Positions 42,169 through 52,864 of a stretch of DNA of 64,000 bases are shown here, piece by piece. A program made the translations under genes and the position numbers. The DNA is taken from the NCBI RefSeq assembly GCF_004771275.1, contig NZ_RQEV01000003.1, positions 434,001 to 498,000 of the forward strand. Reading direction: 5' to 3'. Each line of letters starts with the position of its first letter. The first letter of the stretch is position 1. The DNA is from Leptospira fluminis. Lineage in GTDB: Bacteria; Spirochaetota; Leptospiria; Leptospirales; Leptospiraceae. Under the pieces are notes generated by a model that saw nothing but the letters and a program-made list of their open reading frames with translations, did no database searches and was not told the origin of the DNA.

Positions 42169-44229
42169 ATGCGCGCGTGGGACGTATTATCCGATTACCT
42201 GGAACGTAAAAGGCTAAAGTTCCTATTTTTCGTATCACTTTTCGGAATTCTCTTCCTTACTCTCGTTTATATTCCGTTTCTGCAAAGAAAGGAATTCTAT
42301 AAGGAATTTCTGTTAAACCAAATCCGCCAGGCCACGGGATTGGATATAGAAGTCAGAAATTCGGACCTGATCGTATTTCCGTTTCCGGGAATCACTCTCG
42401 AAGGCGTTTCGATAAAAAAAAACGACGTCCTGCTAGCTGTTAGTCATAGGATCGACCTCGATATATCCTGGTTGGGTTTATTCCACGGGGTAGTGGAGTT
42501 GCGGGATATAACCATCGAAGGCGGATCCCTATACCTCGAACGCAGAAAAGACGGATCTTTCGATCTATTGGAATATCTGCAAAAAGAAGAAGCCGCCGAG
42601 GACGAAAGATCCAGCATTAAACTCGATCCCGAAAATATCGATCTGAGCGTGGGTTTTTCCGCGAAAAATTTCATCGGTATAGAACTGAAGAACGTCGAGG
42701 TAAACAACTTTACACTTGTATACAAGGAAGACATTCATAATAGGGAATACAGCGTATACTTCTACAAATCTCGGATCTCGATCTCTTTTTACGGGAATAA
42801 CCTAGATTTCTCGTTTAAAGGAAAAATCGACGAGCAACCTATAGATCTGGAATTTACGTCCGCTATCGTACAAAAGACGAATGCGGATTGGAATAAACTG
42901 AGCTTTTCCATCGTTTTAAATCTGAACGATCTATCCTTATCTTTGCTGCGAGATTTGTTCTTTATTTTTCCCGTTGCGGATTTTTCCAAAACCACCGTGT
43001 CCGGCCGAATCGAAGTATCGAAGGAAAGGGATTCGTTAGTTCATTTTAAGATCAGATCCCAGGTCCGAGACCTAGCTTACAAAGGTGGAATTCCGTTCGG
43101 AAAGATCAAAGTCGATACAGACTTCGATTTGGATCCGTTCGGAAAGAAAATATCCTTTTCCTATATAGACGGTCTTTGGGAAGGCGTAGCGAAAGCCAAC
43201 GGTACCGGGAGTGTAAACTGGAAAAACCGAACCGTCGGACAATTCAGCATTCACAGCGATTATGCCGACTATCATCATCTCGTAAAATTAGGGCGCCTTT
43301 TCGACGTAAGAGAGGATCTCTTCGATCCGACTTCTCCACCGGGAATATTCTATTTCAATGCGGAGCTGAACAATTTTTTCGCATTCAAACATCGCTTCGC
43401 TTCCATAAAAGGCGAAGCCAAATTCATAAAACCGATGTTGAGTGTTCCGAGTTTTCATGCGTTCATCTATAACGGTGAAATCGTAGGAAAAGCGAAAATC
43501 TTCCCGTTTATTCCGAAATTAGAGGTGGAAGGAGAAGCCTTTAGACTCCAATCCGATCGAATACTTTTACCCTACCTTCCGGAAAGAATCATTACAGGAG
43601 AACTGTATAGTCGATTCTATCTGGAAACATATATCAGGGATCATTCAAGGGACACGGTCGCCGAACTGTTCGAGAATATGACCGGTTCGGGTAATATGAG
43701 AATCCGGAACGGAGAATTGATAGGATACGCAAACTTCATGATTCCGGTCCTGAACACTCTCGGTAAGATCATCAGTTTCCAAGGCGTAGACGGTCGAAAA
43801 TTCCAATTTTCCGAACTTAAGTCGGATATCAAAATCAGAAATAATAAATTATTTTTTCCTAATCTTTCTTTGGAAGGAAGCGGAATGGAAGTCGATGGAA
43901 ACGGAAACGTCGGTTTTGACAAACGAATCGATATGATATTGTATTTAAGATTGGGAGGAAAGGTGGTGGGTCAGGCGGCCAAAATCCCGATTTTATATAA
44001 GGGCGTGTTCGGAAAGGGAATCCCTTTTATCGATCCGATTTGGCTGGGTTCGGTCTATGCAGGTTCCATTCTTTTAGGTCCTTATCTCCTGCCCCTCGGC
44101 GGTCCTTACGGAGGAGGAGTCGCCGGCTCGGTGATCGGAGAATACGTAAGGGATCTATGGGACGGAGTCACCGGTCTATTCGGAGGATCTGAAGAGGAAT
44201 CGAAAAGCAAGAAGCCGAAAGGAAAATAA
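42169..44229 (+). CDS. AsmA-family protein
   Basis: A 686-residue envelope protein with an N-terminal transmembrane anchor (FLFFVSLFGILFLTLVYIPFL). It is followed by the AsmA N-domain signature RQATGLDIEVRNSDLIVFPFPGITLEG (residues 46-72) and a long beta-strand body. The C-terminal AsmA-like repeat NMRIRNGELIGY, GVDGRKFQFSELKSDIKIRNN and MEVDGNGNVGFDKRIDM is typical. AsmA/TamB/YhdP proteins form a groove that moves phospholipids between membranes. It starts two bases after the transporter ATPase, so it is translationally linked to a peptide importer, which is an uncommon combination. A weak hairpin (44255-44269) lies in the 48-bp convergent gap after it. Confidence 0.9.
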   Translation: MRAWDVLSDYLERKRLKFLFFVSLFGILFLTLVYIPFLQRKEFYKEFLLNQIRQATGLDIEVRNSDLIVFPFPGITLEGVSIKKNDVLLAVSHRIDLDISWLGLFHGVVELRDITIEGGSLYLERRKDGSFDLLEYLQKEEAAEDERSSIKLDPENIDLSVGFSAKNFIGIELKNVEVNNFTLVYKEDIHNREYSVYFYKSRISISFYGNNLDFSFKGKIDEQPIDLEFTSAIVQKTNADWNKLSFSIVLNLNDLSLSLLRDLFFIFPVADFSKTTVSGRIEVSKERDSLVHFKIRSQVRDLAYKGGIPFGKIKVDTDFDLDPFGKKISFSYIDGLWEGVAKANGTGSVNWKNRTVGQFSIHSDYADYHHLVKLGRLFDVREDLFDPTSPPGIFYFNAELNNFFAFKHRFASIKGEAKFIKPMLSVPSFHAFIYNGEIVGKAKIFPFIPKLEVEGEAFRLQSDRILLPYLPERIITGELYSRFYLETYIRDHSRDTVAELFENMTGSGNMRIRNGELIGYANFMIPVLNTLGKIISFQGVDGRKFQFSELKSDIKIRNNKLFFPNLSLEGSGMEVDGNGNVGFDKRIDMILYLRLGGKVVGQAAKIPILYKGVFGKGIPFIDPIWLGSVYAGSILLGPYLLPLGGPYGGGVAGSVIGEYVRDLWDGVTGLFGGSEEESKSKKPKGK

Positions 44230-44277
44230 CCTTAATTCTTATTCCTGATATCGTCCCGTCGGCCACGGGTTTGCGAA

Positions 44278-46200
44278 TCAGGAAAAGTCCAAATCCAAAC
44301 CTTCCAATTTAAGCACTTCCAAAGCGTTGCTGGATTGAACGACCCCGTTCCTTATTTTATAGTCGAAACTCATTTTTCCGTCCTTTATCTCTTCCCGAAA
44401 ATGTCTCAACTCCAATCCTTCGAGTCCGGCCAATTCCAGATCGTGCGTGGTTACGATTCCAAATACTTTCGATTTTTTTAAAGTCTTAAGTATACCCTTG
44501 CACGCGAGAGTTCTCTCCCTCGAATTCGTTCCTTTCAGGATTTCGTCCAGCAAAACCAGGTGTTCCACGCCGGTATCGGAAACCTCGGACAGAATTTTTG
44601 CCAAACGCCTGACTTCCGCATAGAAGAAAGAGATTCCTTCCTCCACGGAGTCTTCGTTTCGAACGCTTGAATGAACTTCCAATAACGGAAGATTGCATTC
44701 GGAAGCGGGGACAGGTGCGCCCGCCATAGCAAGGATTCCGCAGATTCCTGCGGATCGAAGGTAAGTAGTCTTACCCGACATATTAGATCCCGTTAAAAGA
44801 AATAAATCTCCCGGAGAAACCTTCTCCAGATCGTTCGGTACCCGCTTTTCACTCTGGATCAACGGATGCACTAATGCCTTAACTTCCAATTTTGCCGGCT
44901 CCGATCTTCCGAGAATATTCGGAAAAGAGAAGGACGGCTCCAACCATTTGAGATTCGCGAGAGGAAGAATCGAATCCAATTCCGCAAGTTCGCGGAGAGC
45001 GGACATGATTCCGCTTCCCCAGCGTTTCCACCACCGATCGTATCTTTTCCAAAGCCACAAATCGAAGAGAAAAAGGAAGTTCAAGCTAGTATGCGGGAGA
45101 GGAGCTTGGAAAAATGCAGCGCGATTCGCGATTCCTGTGAATTCCTTCCAGCAAAGCACGAATTCCTGAGAAGACCAATCCGAAAGGAATTTTTTTCCGG
45201 AGCCGCCAACCAGATTCGAACATAGTGCGTAGTTTAAAACTTTTCCCAGTCTGGGAAGGGACTCCGCTTGTTTGGCCAGGGAATGAATCATGTCCAATGA
45301 AGTTCCGCGATAGATTCCGAATACAGATAAGTTCAATAGAAACAGACCGAAACCCCAAGTTTTTCCCCATAGCAGAGCCGCTAAAACGATAAGCCAGGTA
45401 AACGAGACCCAGAACGGAAAAACCGCACGGATAATCCCTCCTTTCGACCCGAAAGCGCCGGTCCAAAATTTGTCGGGACTCTCGCGAAATAAATCGGAAG
45501 GAGGGCTTCCTTTTTCTTCGGCCGCTTCTTTCGAATCTTTTTTGAAAAGGGAGGGAATGTAGGAAGGCAAAGGTTCTTCCTTTTCCTCTTCGACTTCCGG
45601 CAAGGACGCTTCGTAAAGCCTTAGCAATCGCAGAAGTTTTTGAAGCGTAGGTAATCTTCTGGAAAGTTCTAAAACGGACGATTGTCTTTCCCGCGAGGTT
45701 GCCATCCGGTTTGGCTCCAAAAAATAGGACAGAAAGCGTTTCTGGCCGTCGGATGTGGAAGCCGTATCCATCCGCGAAAATATCCCGCTCTCTCCCAAAA
45801 AATCCAAATCTTTGGTCCAAGTAGGGAGACCCCTTTGTCCGGAAAGGTTACGATACAATTCCCTCTTTATCAGCGGGTATCCCCCCGGACTTAAAGTTAG
45901 TCTTGCTTTCTGTTCCTCCAAAAATCGGACCCAGAGGCCGAGACGATCGGTCTTGTCTTTTCTTGCCTGGTACATTCCGAGAAGTCGATAAAATGCGGCC
46001 AGGAAGAGGATAGAAGGAAGATAATAAATTTCGGAGGAAGGTCTGAGCAGATATACGACTATAATCCATAGGAAAAAAGCCGCGAAAGAGAAAAGCCTCA
46101 GTGAGGATAAGTTGCGGAGTTTTTTTTCTTCGAACGTAAGAAGTTTTAAGATTCGGGATTTTCTCCTTTCTACGGAGAGAACCCGGGACGAAATATTCAT
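44278..46200 (-). CDS. Membrane-anchored MutS-family ATPase
   Basis: A 640-residue protein that begins at ATG 46200, overlapping the stop of the small upstream gene by four bases. The C-terminal third is a MutS ATPase core: Walker [10 protein letters not shown] near residue 472, [19 protein letters not shown] (N-2/ST region, residues 511-529), Walker [17 protein letters not shown] and the VTTHDLELA switch. The N-terminal mismatch-binding domains are absent. In their place are two hydrophobic pairs ([17 protein letters not shown] with [14 protein letters not shown], and [19 protein letters not shown] with [13 protein letters not shown]). This places the ATPase at the membrane, as in the poorly known MutS7-like group. 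A role in repair is therefore uncertain. Confidence 0.87.
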   Translation of the reverse strand: MNISSRVLSVERRKSRILKLLTFEEKKLRNLSSLRLFSFAAFFLWIIVVYLLRPSSEIYYLPSILFLAAFYRLLGMYQARKDKTDRLGLWVRFLEEQKARLTLSPGGYPLIKRELYRNLSGQRGLPTWTKDLDFLGESGIFSRMDTASTSDGQKRFLSYFLEPNRMATSRERQSSVLELSRRLPTLQKLLRLLRLYEASLPEVEEEKEEPLPSYIPSLFKKDSKEAAEEKGSPPSDLFRESPDKFWTGAFGSKGGIIRAVFPFWVSFTWLIVLAALLWGKTWGFGLFLLNLSVFGIYRGTSLDMIHSLAKQAESLPRLGKVLNYALCSNLVGGSGKKFLSDWSSQEFVLCWKEFTGIANRAAFFQAPLPHTSLNFLFLFDLWLWKRYDRWWKRWGSGIMSALRELAELDSILPLANLKWLEPSFSFPNILGRSEPAKLEVKALVHPLIQSEKRVPNDLEKVSPGDLFLLTGSNMSGKTTYLRSAGICGILAMAGAPVPASECNLPLLEVHSSVRNEDSVEEGISFFYAEVRRLAKILSEVSDTGVEHLVLLDEILKGTNSRERTLACKGILKTLKKSKVFGIVTTHDLELAGLEGLELRHFREEIKDGKMSFDYKIRNGVVQSSNALEVLKLEGLDLDFS

Positions 46201-46430
46201 ACCGCTGCCGAAACGTTCTCGTAATTTTCGGATTCGCGGCGATAAAGTTCGTGGTCCAATAAGCGGACCATGGAGCCTAGGTCGTTCATAACCCATCTGG
46301 ATACGATTCGCCCACGGTCCTTTCCGCGGAATTTATCCACGTACACGTAGCCGAATAAGTCGGTCCCGTACTCGTAAACTACGTATCTGCCCGACCTTCG
46401 TCCCGTTCGATTTTCCAGGCGAATCTGCAT
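46197..46430 (-). CDS. Small 77-residue protein coupled to the membrane MutS
   Basis: A basic and aromatic 77-residue protein, starting [16 protein letters not shown] and ending [12 protein letters not shown]. Its core [18 protein letters not shown] looks like a small beta fold, and [16 protein letters not shown] a C-terminal helix. I do not recognise the family. Its stop overlaps the start of the membrane MutS-like ATPase (ATGA), implying coupled synthesis. It is divergent from a 68-residue protein across 161 bp with AT-rich promoter-like sequence. A regulatory or adaptor role for the ATPase is inference. Confidence 0.7.
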   Translation of the reverse strand: MQIRLENRTGRRSGRYVVYEYGTDLFGYVYVDKFRGKDRGRIVSRWVMNDLGSMVRLLDHELYRRESENYENVSAAV

Positions 46431-46591
46431 TTTAACCGTTTTTATCCGGTACTTTCTTATCGTACAAGAAAAAAAAACCTCAAGTATTTTGTAAATCCCC
46501 CGAAGTACAGTTCAGGGAAAGGCTCCTCTTCCACGGACGGATCGAAGGACCTTCTCACTTTTCCACCCGAAGGGTCGCACGGAGGCGATTT

Positions 46592-46798
46592 ATGCTGTAT
46601 TCGGAAATGGATCCGGATCTCCGGAGTTCTTTTGCCAAGATCAGTGGAATCTTCGCAAACTTGACGGATGACACCGCTTTACCTACTTCGGGTTTAAAAG
46701 CGGGAAATCTACTGGATACGAAACAAATGAAAAAGCTGAACGAAATCCGTAAAAGAAGAATCAATTCCAGTCAGTGGAAAAACTTCCAGAAAGATTGA
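46592..46798 (+). CDS. Small 68-residue conserved-looking protein
   Basis: A 68-residue, charged soluble protein beginning MLYSEMDPDLRSSFAKISG and ending WKNFQKD, with a helical, basic C-terminal half (KQMKKLNEIRKRRINSSQ). A strong ribosome site GGAGG lies seven bases before the ATG, and a perfect terminator follows six bases after the stop; together these support a real gene. No family is recognised. It is monocistronic. Confidence 0.65.
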   Translation: MLYSEMDPDLRSSFAKISGIFANLTDDTALPTSGLKAGNLLDTKQMKKLNEIRKRRINSSQWKNFQKD

Positions 46799-46804
46799 TA
46801 GAAT

Positions 46805-46833
46805 AAAAAAGCCTTCCAACCGGAAGGCTTTTT
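46805..46833. terminator. Bidirectional intrinsic terminator
   Basis: AAAAAGCCTTCC, a 4-base AACC loop and GGAAGGCTTTTT form a long stem with A- and T-runs on both flanks. It serves the small plus-strand gene and the convergent caspase-like gene. Confidence 0.9.
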
Positions 46834-46854
46834 AATATTACCCTTTTTCCGAAA

Positions 46855-48477
46855 TCAATATTTCGTCTTCGTGGAAGGGAGTTTCACGTTTAGGATCACG
46901 TCCACTTCCGTCACCTCTCCTTCCTTAACAACAAGATTCGAATTGTTCAAATTCAAATCCTCCGCAAAAGAGGCTTTGATTTCGTATTCTCCCGGTTTCA
47001 GGTTCGTAAACCAAAAGTTTCCGTTCTGATCCGTATTTAACTTCTGGATCCCTGTTACACTCGAAATCGTCGGCATATAAATCGGCTGATTGATCACCGG
47101 ATTGTCCAAAGTCTGGTAAAAAACCTTGCCGCGTATCGCGCCGAAACCCGACATAGAAGTCATCACTTCCATCTCGTTTCTTTTGTTCGGAATCACTGCC
47201 TGCGTTTTTTGAATCTCCGGATAATCGTCCGCCTGAATCGTGATCTTATGAACGCCTGCCGGAAGGTCCTTTAAAGTAAGAGTATAAACCGCTCCGGAAA
47301 CCAATTTGCCCATTTTTTTGACCGAACCCCAGTATGCGGAAGACTCGGTCGAGATTTTGGTTTCGTATTCCTTATCGTCGATCAGTACTTTCACGGAACG
47401 ATTTCCTTTTCTCTTCTTACCGGTCGTTAAACGAATATCGGGAGGAAGATCCGACACTCCGTAAGCTCTGTCCTGGATAATCGTCGTCTTGATTACCAGA
47501 TCCCCTTTCGAGTTCGTCGGGACTACCGGCGGTTCCTGCGGAGTCACTACTGGCGTCACCGGATTCGGCTTAGGGGGATCCACATCGGGCGTTACCGTAG
47601 GAACGACAGGAGGTTTGGTAGGTTCCACCGCAGGAGGAGGTTCAGGTTTTTTCTCTCCCGCCAGCAGAATTCCGGAAGCATTTCCCGATACCTGCGGTAC
47701 TTGTTCGTGGTCGAACTTCTTGGCCATCGCGGCCGTATCGTCCCGGGAAACGAAAAACGCTTCCAATGCGGTAACCACATTGTCGTGATTCAAATCCGCG
47801 GTAGAGAGTGCTTTTCCGAACGTATATGTAAAGATTCCGTGATTGATATTTCCACCGACTTCGATAGCGGTTTGATTATCGTCCGCCGAGGAAATGATGG
47901 CCTTATCTTGGAAATAAAAGTCCTGAGGATCTTGGCGAACCGTTCCGTCACTGCCCTGCGGAATCGGAACGGGTGCGGCTCCCCTAGTCGCTCTTCCTTT
48001 TTTGGCAATCCCGCCGGAAAAACAACAGTCGAAGACGAATACCGTTTTAGGCGACTTGATATCGCTCAGATAATCGTTCAATTCATCGTCGCTCAAGTGG
48101 GGACGGTCATAGCAAATGATGAAATTCCGCATTCCATTCTTTGCGTTCGCATCTCTTTGAAAAGCTCCGTGCCCGGAGAAATAAAGAAAAACCGTGTCAT
48201 CGGATTTGGCACGAGAAGAGAGCGCTTTAATTTCTCTCTGAATATTATCCTTCGTGACATCCTTTCCGAGAATGATCTTAATGTCGTCGAACTTGCCAAC
48301 GCGTCTTATTTCGTCGTGAAGATACTTAGCGTCGGCTTCGCAAAGGTTAAGTTCGGGGATCCCCGCTTTGTTTCCTTTATAGTTCGAGCCGAAGATGAGT
48401 CCGAATCTTCTCTGCGCAAATACGTCCGTTGAAAACAGAAAAAGAGAGATTCCGATTGCTGAAATTAAGGATTTCAA
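46855..48477 (-). CDS. Exported caspase-fold (C14) protease with regulatory beta domain
   Basis: A 540-residue protein with signal peptide ([18 protein letters not shown]) and a caspase-like domain (residues 25-265). The catalytic dyad is H103 in YFSGHGA and C152 in the DCCFSGG block (D150-x-C-x-SG). A Pro/Val/Thr-rich linker (about residues 272-325) leads to a C-terminal region with a DKEYETKIS strand and a carboxypeptidase-regulatory-like beta fold ([19 protein letters not shown]). The start is a TTG placed six bases after a perfect AGGAGG. Orthocaspase-type enzymes cleave after basic or acidic residues; the substrate is unknown. Export with a CarboxypepD_reg-like tail suggests activity in the periplasm or surface, not cell death control. 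Confidence 0.88.
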   Translation of the reverse strand: MKSLISAIGISLFLFSTDVFAQRRFGLIFGSNYKGNKAGIPELNLCEADAKYLHDEIRRVGKFDDIKIILGKDVTKDNIQREIKALSSRAKSDDTVFLYFSGHGAFQRDANAKNGMRNFIICYDRPHLSDDELNDYLSDIKSPKTVFVFDCCFSGGIAKKGRATRGAAPVPIPQGSDGTVRQDPQDFYFQDKAIISSADDNQTAIEVGGNINHGIFTYTFGKALSTADLNHDNVVTALEAFFVSRDDTAAMAKKFDHEQVPQVSGNASGILLAGEKKPEPPPAVEPTKPPVVPTVTPDVDPPKPNPVTPVVTPQEPPVVPTNSKGDLVIKTTIIQDRAYGVSDLPPDIRLTTGKKRKGNRSVKVLIDDKEYETKISTESSAYWGSVKKMGKLVSGAVYTLTLKDLPAGVHKITIQADDYPEIQKTQAVIPNKRNEMEVMTSMSGFGAIRGKVFYQTLDNPVINQPIYMPTISSVTGIQKLNTDQNGNFWFTNLKPGEYEIKASFAEDLNLNNSNLVVKEGEVTEVDVILNVKLPSTKTKY

Positions 48478-48710
48478 TCCGAGCCTCCTGGCTTGAGTGG
48501 TCCTAAAAATAGCAAAATCCGAAGGTTTGTCATTATTTTTTTGCCTTTATGCCGGTTCTTTGTTCGAGCAAAATGGCGGATAAAACGGGGATTTTTACGG
48601 AAATTTCCATAGCAAAAGTCGGGGAATACTAGAGAACGCTGCTGCCGTGCAGACCGTGTTACTCCGGCGTTTCGTTTTCGCTCCGGTCGCAAGCGAAGTT
48701 CTCCGTTAAA

Positions 48711-48742
48711 ATAAAAAAGCCGGAGATTTCAACCTCCGGCTT
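48711..48742 (-). terminator. Intrinsic terminator of ilvC
   Basis: AAGCCGGAG and CTCCGGCTT pair across an 8-base loop, followed on the minus strand by TTTTATTTT. It lies 25 bases past the ilvC stop. The 230 bp between it and the caspase-like start contains no gene I can support. Confidence 0.9.
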
Positions 48743-48766
48743 CCACGAAACAGAATTCTAGAATTC

Positions 48767-49768
<1,002 letters not shown>

Positions 49769-49975
49769 CTATGGTACCTCGAATCTACCTTAAGAACCTC
49801 CAGAAAAAGCCCGTCTTTTATCGAATGAGACGAAATATTCCGACGTATAACCGTATCGAAGACGAGTCGGAAATGTTCGGGCTTAACGCTATGAAGACGA
49901 CGAGTCGAACCGGCGTCCTAGAGGGTCCTTTTGACAGCACATTGCAAAAAGGCCCATTTCACAACCTAAAATTCC

Positions 49976-52753
49976 TCAGTAGCCTTTGGATTTGAGAAGC
50001 TCGTCCAGTTTCTTGACTCCGGGACTTTCCTTGTCGATAATTTGCGCGGCGAGAAGAGTGGATCTTGCCTCTTCCCAACGACCCAAAAGTCGATAGTTGT
50101 CCGTAAGATTCACTAGATTCGCGAGTCTCTGAGGTTGGGAGTATCGAACCTTTTCCGCCGATATGCTTGCCTGAGAATAATTTTTCAGATATTTTTGACA
50201 GATCGAAAGTAAAAACCAGATGTTCGGCGAATCCGGATCAAGCTTTACGTATTCTTCGAAAAGACTCGCCGCTTTTTCGTAATCCTTTTGGTCGTAATAG
50301 ATCTGTCCGAGAAGTCGGATCGCTTCCTTAAAATCGGGTTCCGACTTGATCGTCTCTTCTAAAAGAACGACAGCAGTGGAGATTTCGTCCTGTTGTAGCA
50401 GTTCTCTGGCTTCCGAAAATTTTCGGATCGCCGAATCCCCGTATTTGCGTTTAGACTCCGAAGTCGTCGTCACCACAGTCTCCTGAAAGCCGATCCTTAT
50501 CAGAGAAAGATCGTCTGTCAATATACCGAGCCCATGGATATAATTCACGACTCCGTCCAGATCCGCTTGAGAGGATTCTACCGCCTTTAAAAACATCGTT
50601 TCGTCCTCGTTCATGGTCCAGGAGGAATTTCCTTGAGCCACGTTTATATCGTCCCTTCCGTCCGAACCCACATATATCACGTCTCCGGGCTTCAAAATAT
50701 ATTCTAAAATCTTAAAACTCATTTCGGAAGGGGAGCCTAGTTTTCTTAAGGTCAGTTCCGTTTCCAAAAAGGAGGATTTTCCGTCCCGAAACAGTACCGT
50801 CCAAGGATGTTCGGCGTTGAAATATAACATCCTTCCGGTACGTTCGTTGATAAGTCCTAGTACGACGGACGCCATCATCACTCCGTCGAAAGTCCTGAAT
50901 ATATCGTCAAGTTCCCGATACGTATCCTGAATCCAATCTTCGGGACTGGATTCCAGGGCTTTTCCTTTTCCCGCCGAGCGAGCCATGATATTGTTCATCG
51001 CCGTGCCCAAAACGATGGCGCCACCGGCTCCCTGCATGGATTTTCCCATAGCGTCACCGTTAACGAAGACCGTCCAACGATCCTTATCGCTGCCGAAGAG
51101 GAGATTTCCGCTGATGCATATATCCCCTCCGATTTCGGAATTCTTATTACGAAAAGTGAATTTCTTTTTCTGTTCGATGTAGAACGCAGTACTTACGTTC
51201 TTAGATTTATTCCAATTGGTCATTAGCGGACGACTCAAAAGGGAAGTCAGATAATAGTCGCCGTCTTGTTGGACTTTTAAAGACTGTATTTCCTCCATTT
51301 TTTCCGTGACTTCCTTGGTTCTCGATTCCACTTTTTCTTCCAAGGTGTCTGCGTATTCTTCCAATTTGGTCCTGCCTTCGAGAATGCTCTGGACCATTTT
51401 GTTAAACGCATCCGTCAAAAAACCGATCTCGTCCTGAACTAGTACGGGGATTTTTACGGAAAGATTTCCAAGGTTCACTTCCCCCACGCCCTGAATCAAA
51501 GTATTCAGCGGGCGCACTAAACTTCGGCTGAAAAATACCGGAAACAAGGTCAGAATAATCAGTACCAACAGCAAAGTCAGAAATGCGACCGACCTATTCG
51601 TTTCGTCCAGGAAAGTTCGATAGTAAGCGTAGGGAAAAGCGACCTGAACTATCCTGTCGTTTTCGATATCGGATATATAATAAGAGTAGAATAAATCGGA
51701 CAATTTAGGAACATATTTGGAAACGTTTTGCGTCGATTTCGGAAGATTGACCGTGGGAATTCTTTTCAGAAAATTTCCGGCTCTTCCGTTTTTAACGATG
51801 CCCTTTAGAGATTCGTCGAGATTCGGTTCGTAGTTTTCCTTTTTGTGAAGTAATTTTGCTTTTTGGGAATTTCCGCCGAGCGATACGACGTACGCTATCG
51901 ATGTGCCGTCCGATCTTCCCGTTGAGACAAAAGTCAAGGCTTCCTTCAAGCTGATCTCATCATAGAGCGCCTCGTTTCTAACGTTTAAAACGGTGGAGAA
52001 GCCTTGTGCGAAGACTAGACTGGTGACGACCGTTATTCCGACAATCTTTGTCATAAACGAAGTCCGGTCCACCGTGTTATTGATGAATACGATCGTGAGG
52101 GAAAAATAACCCAATATCATGAAACCGACATATAGCTGCTGGAAAACCTGGAATTTTATATAACCTTCCCGCAACAGTAAATTGGAAAAAACGGGTACGA
52201 GATAGGTTACACCTATGGCGATCGACATTTGAATCAGGGCTTTCTTTTCTTCCCCCGAACTTTGCACGATTTTTCTGATCTGAATGACGAGCATCGATAC
52301 CAAAAAACCGATCATTACTATCGCGAGTATTCCACCGACACCGGCGGGATAAGTGTATATCTGACCTTGAAAATCGAAAATCGGATCGTGGGTTAAAATC
52401 TGATAGTACGAGTAAATCACCGCGATTACGGAGATGGAAGACAGAATGCCGAGTACGATTTTCGCTTCCTTCGGTCGATCGTTCCGAGGATACAAATAGG
52501 AAAACACACAAAGAAAAACCGTTCCAAACGCGGCTCCGGGACCTGTCAACATGCGATGAAACGCACCCTTAGGATACGGGAATATTGCAGAGATAAAAAA
52601 TCCCAAATTTACGAGAAAGACCAACAAGAACAGGACGGAAAAAGATCCGGTATAACTCGCTTTATTTTTTAACGTAGCGAGATAGACGAAAATGATGAGA
52701 GTAAATATGCAACAGATAAGAGTGGAAATCGCCCAAGAATCGAAAAACAACAT
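49976..52753 (-). CDS. Membrane SpoIIE-type PP2C phosphatase with HAMP and TPR tail
   Basis: A 925-residue signalling protein. The N-terminus is a seven-helix membrane domain (residues 1-260), followed by an extracytoplasmic segment and another helix (LTLLLVLIILTLFPVFF near residue 390). A HAMP domain comes at about 408-465, then a coiled coil, then a SpoIIE PP2C domain from EIGGD near residue 541 with NGDAMGKSMQGAGGA and GSDGRDDI. TPR repeats fill the end from about residue 785. SpoIIE phosphatases dephosphorylate anti-sigma antagonists; the partner may be the GHKL kinase type at 2155, but this is inference. It is paralogous to the 1053-residue protein at 55090, and an MCP gene lies upstream on the same strand. 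Confidence 0.9.
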   Translation of the reverse strand: MLFFDSWAISTLICCIFTLIIFVYLATLKNKASYTGSFSVLFLLVFLVNLGFFISAIFPYPKGAFHRMLTGPGAAFGTVFLCVFSYLYPRNDRPKEAKIVLGILSSISVIAVIYSYYQILTHDPIFDFQGQIYTYPAGVGGILAIVMIGFLVSMLVIQIRKIVQSSGEEKKALIQMSIAIGVTYLVPVFSNLLLREGYIKFQVFQQLYVGFMILGYFSLTIVFINNTVDRTSFMTKIVGITVVTSLVFAQGFSTVLNVRNEALYDEISLKEALTFVSTGRSDGTSIAYVVSLGGNSQKAKLLHKKENYEPNLDESLKGIVKNGRAGNFLKRIPTVNLPKSTQNVSKYVPKLSDLFYSYYISDIENDRIVQVAFPYAYYRTFLDETNRSVAFLTLLLVLIILTLFPVFFSRSLVRPLNTLIQGVGEVNLGNLSVKIPVLVQDEIGFLTDAFNKMVQSILEGRTKLEEYADTLEEKVESRTKEVTEKMEEIQSLKVQQDGDYYLTSLLSRPLMTNWNKSKNVSTAFYIEQKKKFTFRNKNSEIGGDICISGNLLFGSDKDRWTVFVNGDAMGKSMQGAGGAIVLGTAMNNIMARSAGKGKALESSPEDWIQDTYRELDDIFRTFDGVMMASVVLGLINERTGRMLYFNAEHPWTVLFRDGKSSFLETELTLRKLGSPSEMSFKILEYILKPGDVIYVGSDGRDDINVAQGNSSWTMNEDETMFLKAVESSQADLDGVVNYIHGLGILTDDLSLIRIGFQETVVTTTSESKRKYGDSAIRKFSEARELLQQDEISTAVVLLEETIKSEPDFKEAIRLLGQIYYDQKDYEKAASLFEEYVKLDPDSPNIWFLLSICQKYLKNYSQASISAEKVRYSQPQRLANLVNLTDNYRLLGRWEEARSTLLAAQIIDKESPGVKKLDELLKSKGY

Positions 52754-52864
52754 CGACCCACGGTTTTAATCAGCTAAAGAGAAAATGCAAGGAGAAATTC
52801 CTTTCGAAATTTTCCGCGATGTGAACGGAATCGTTACGATACGCCGAACGAAGGAACCTTCTTT

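Noticed and set aside
45086..45820. 244-codon frame overlapping the membrane MutS gene on the same strand
   Set aside because: Out-of-frame shadow rich in Arg, Phe and Ser; the MutS frame has clear motifs across this span.
47701..48432. 243-codon frame antisense to the caspase-like gene
   Set aside because: The opposite strand encodes the catalytic dyad; this frame shows no domain and no start signal.
49771..49995. 74-codon frame in the ilvC leader
   Set aside because: No ribosome site or conserved look, and it ends inside the phosphatase gene on the other strand.
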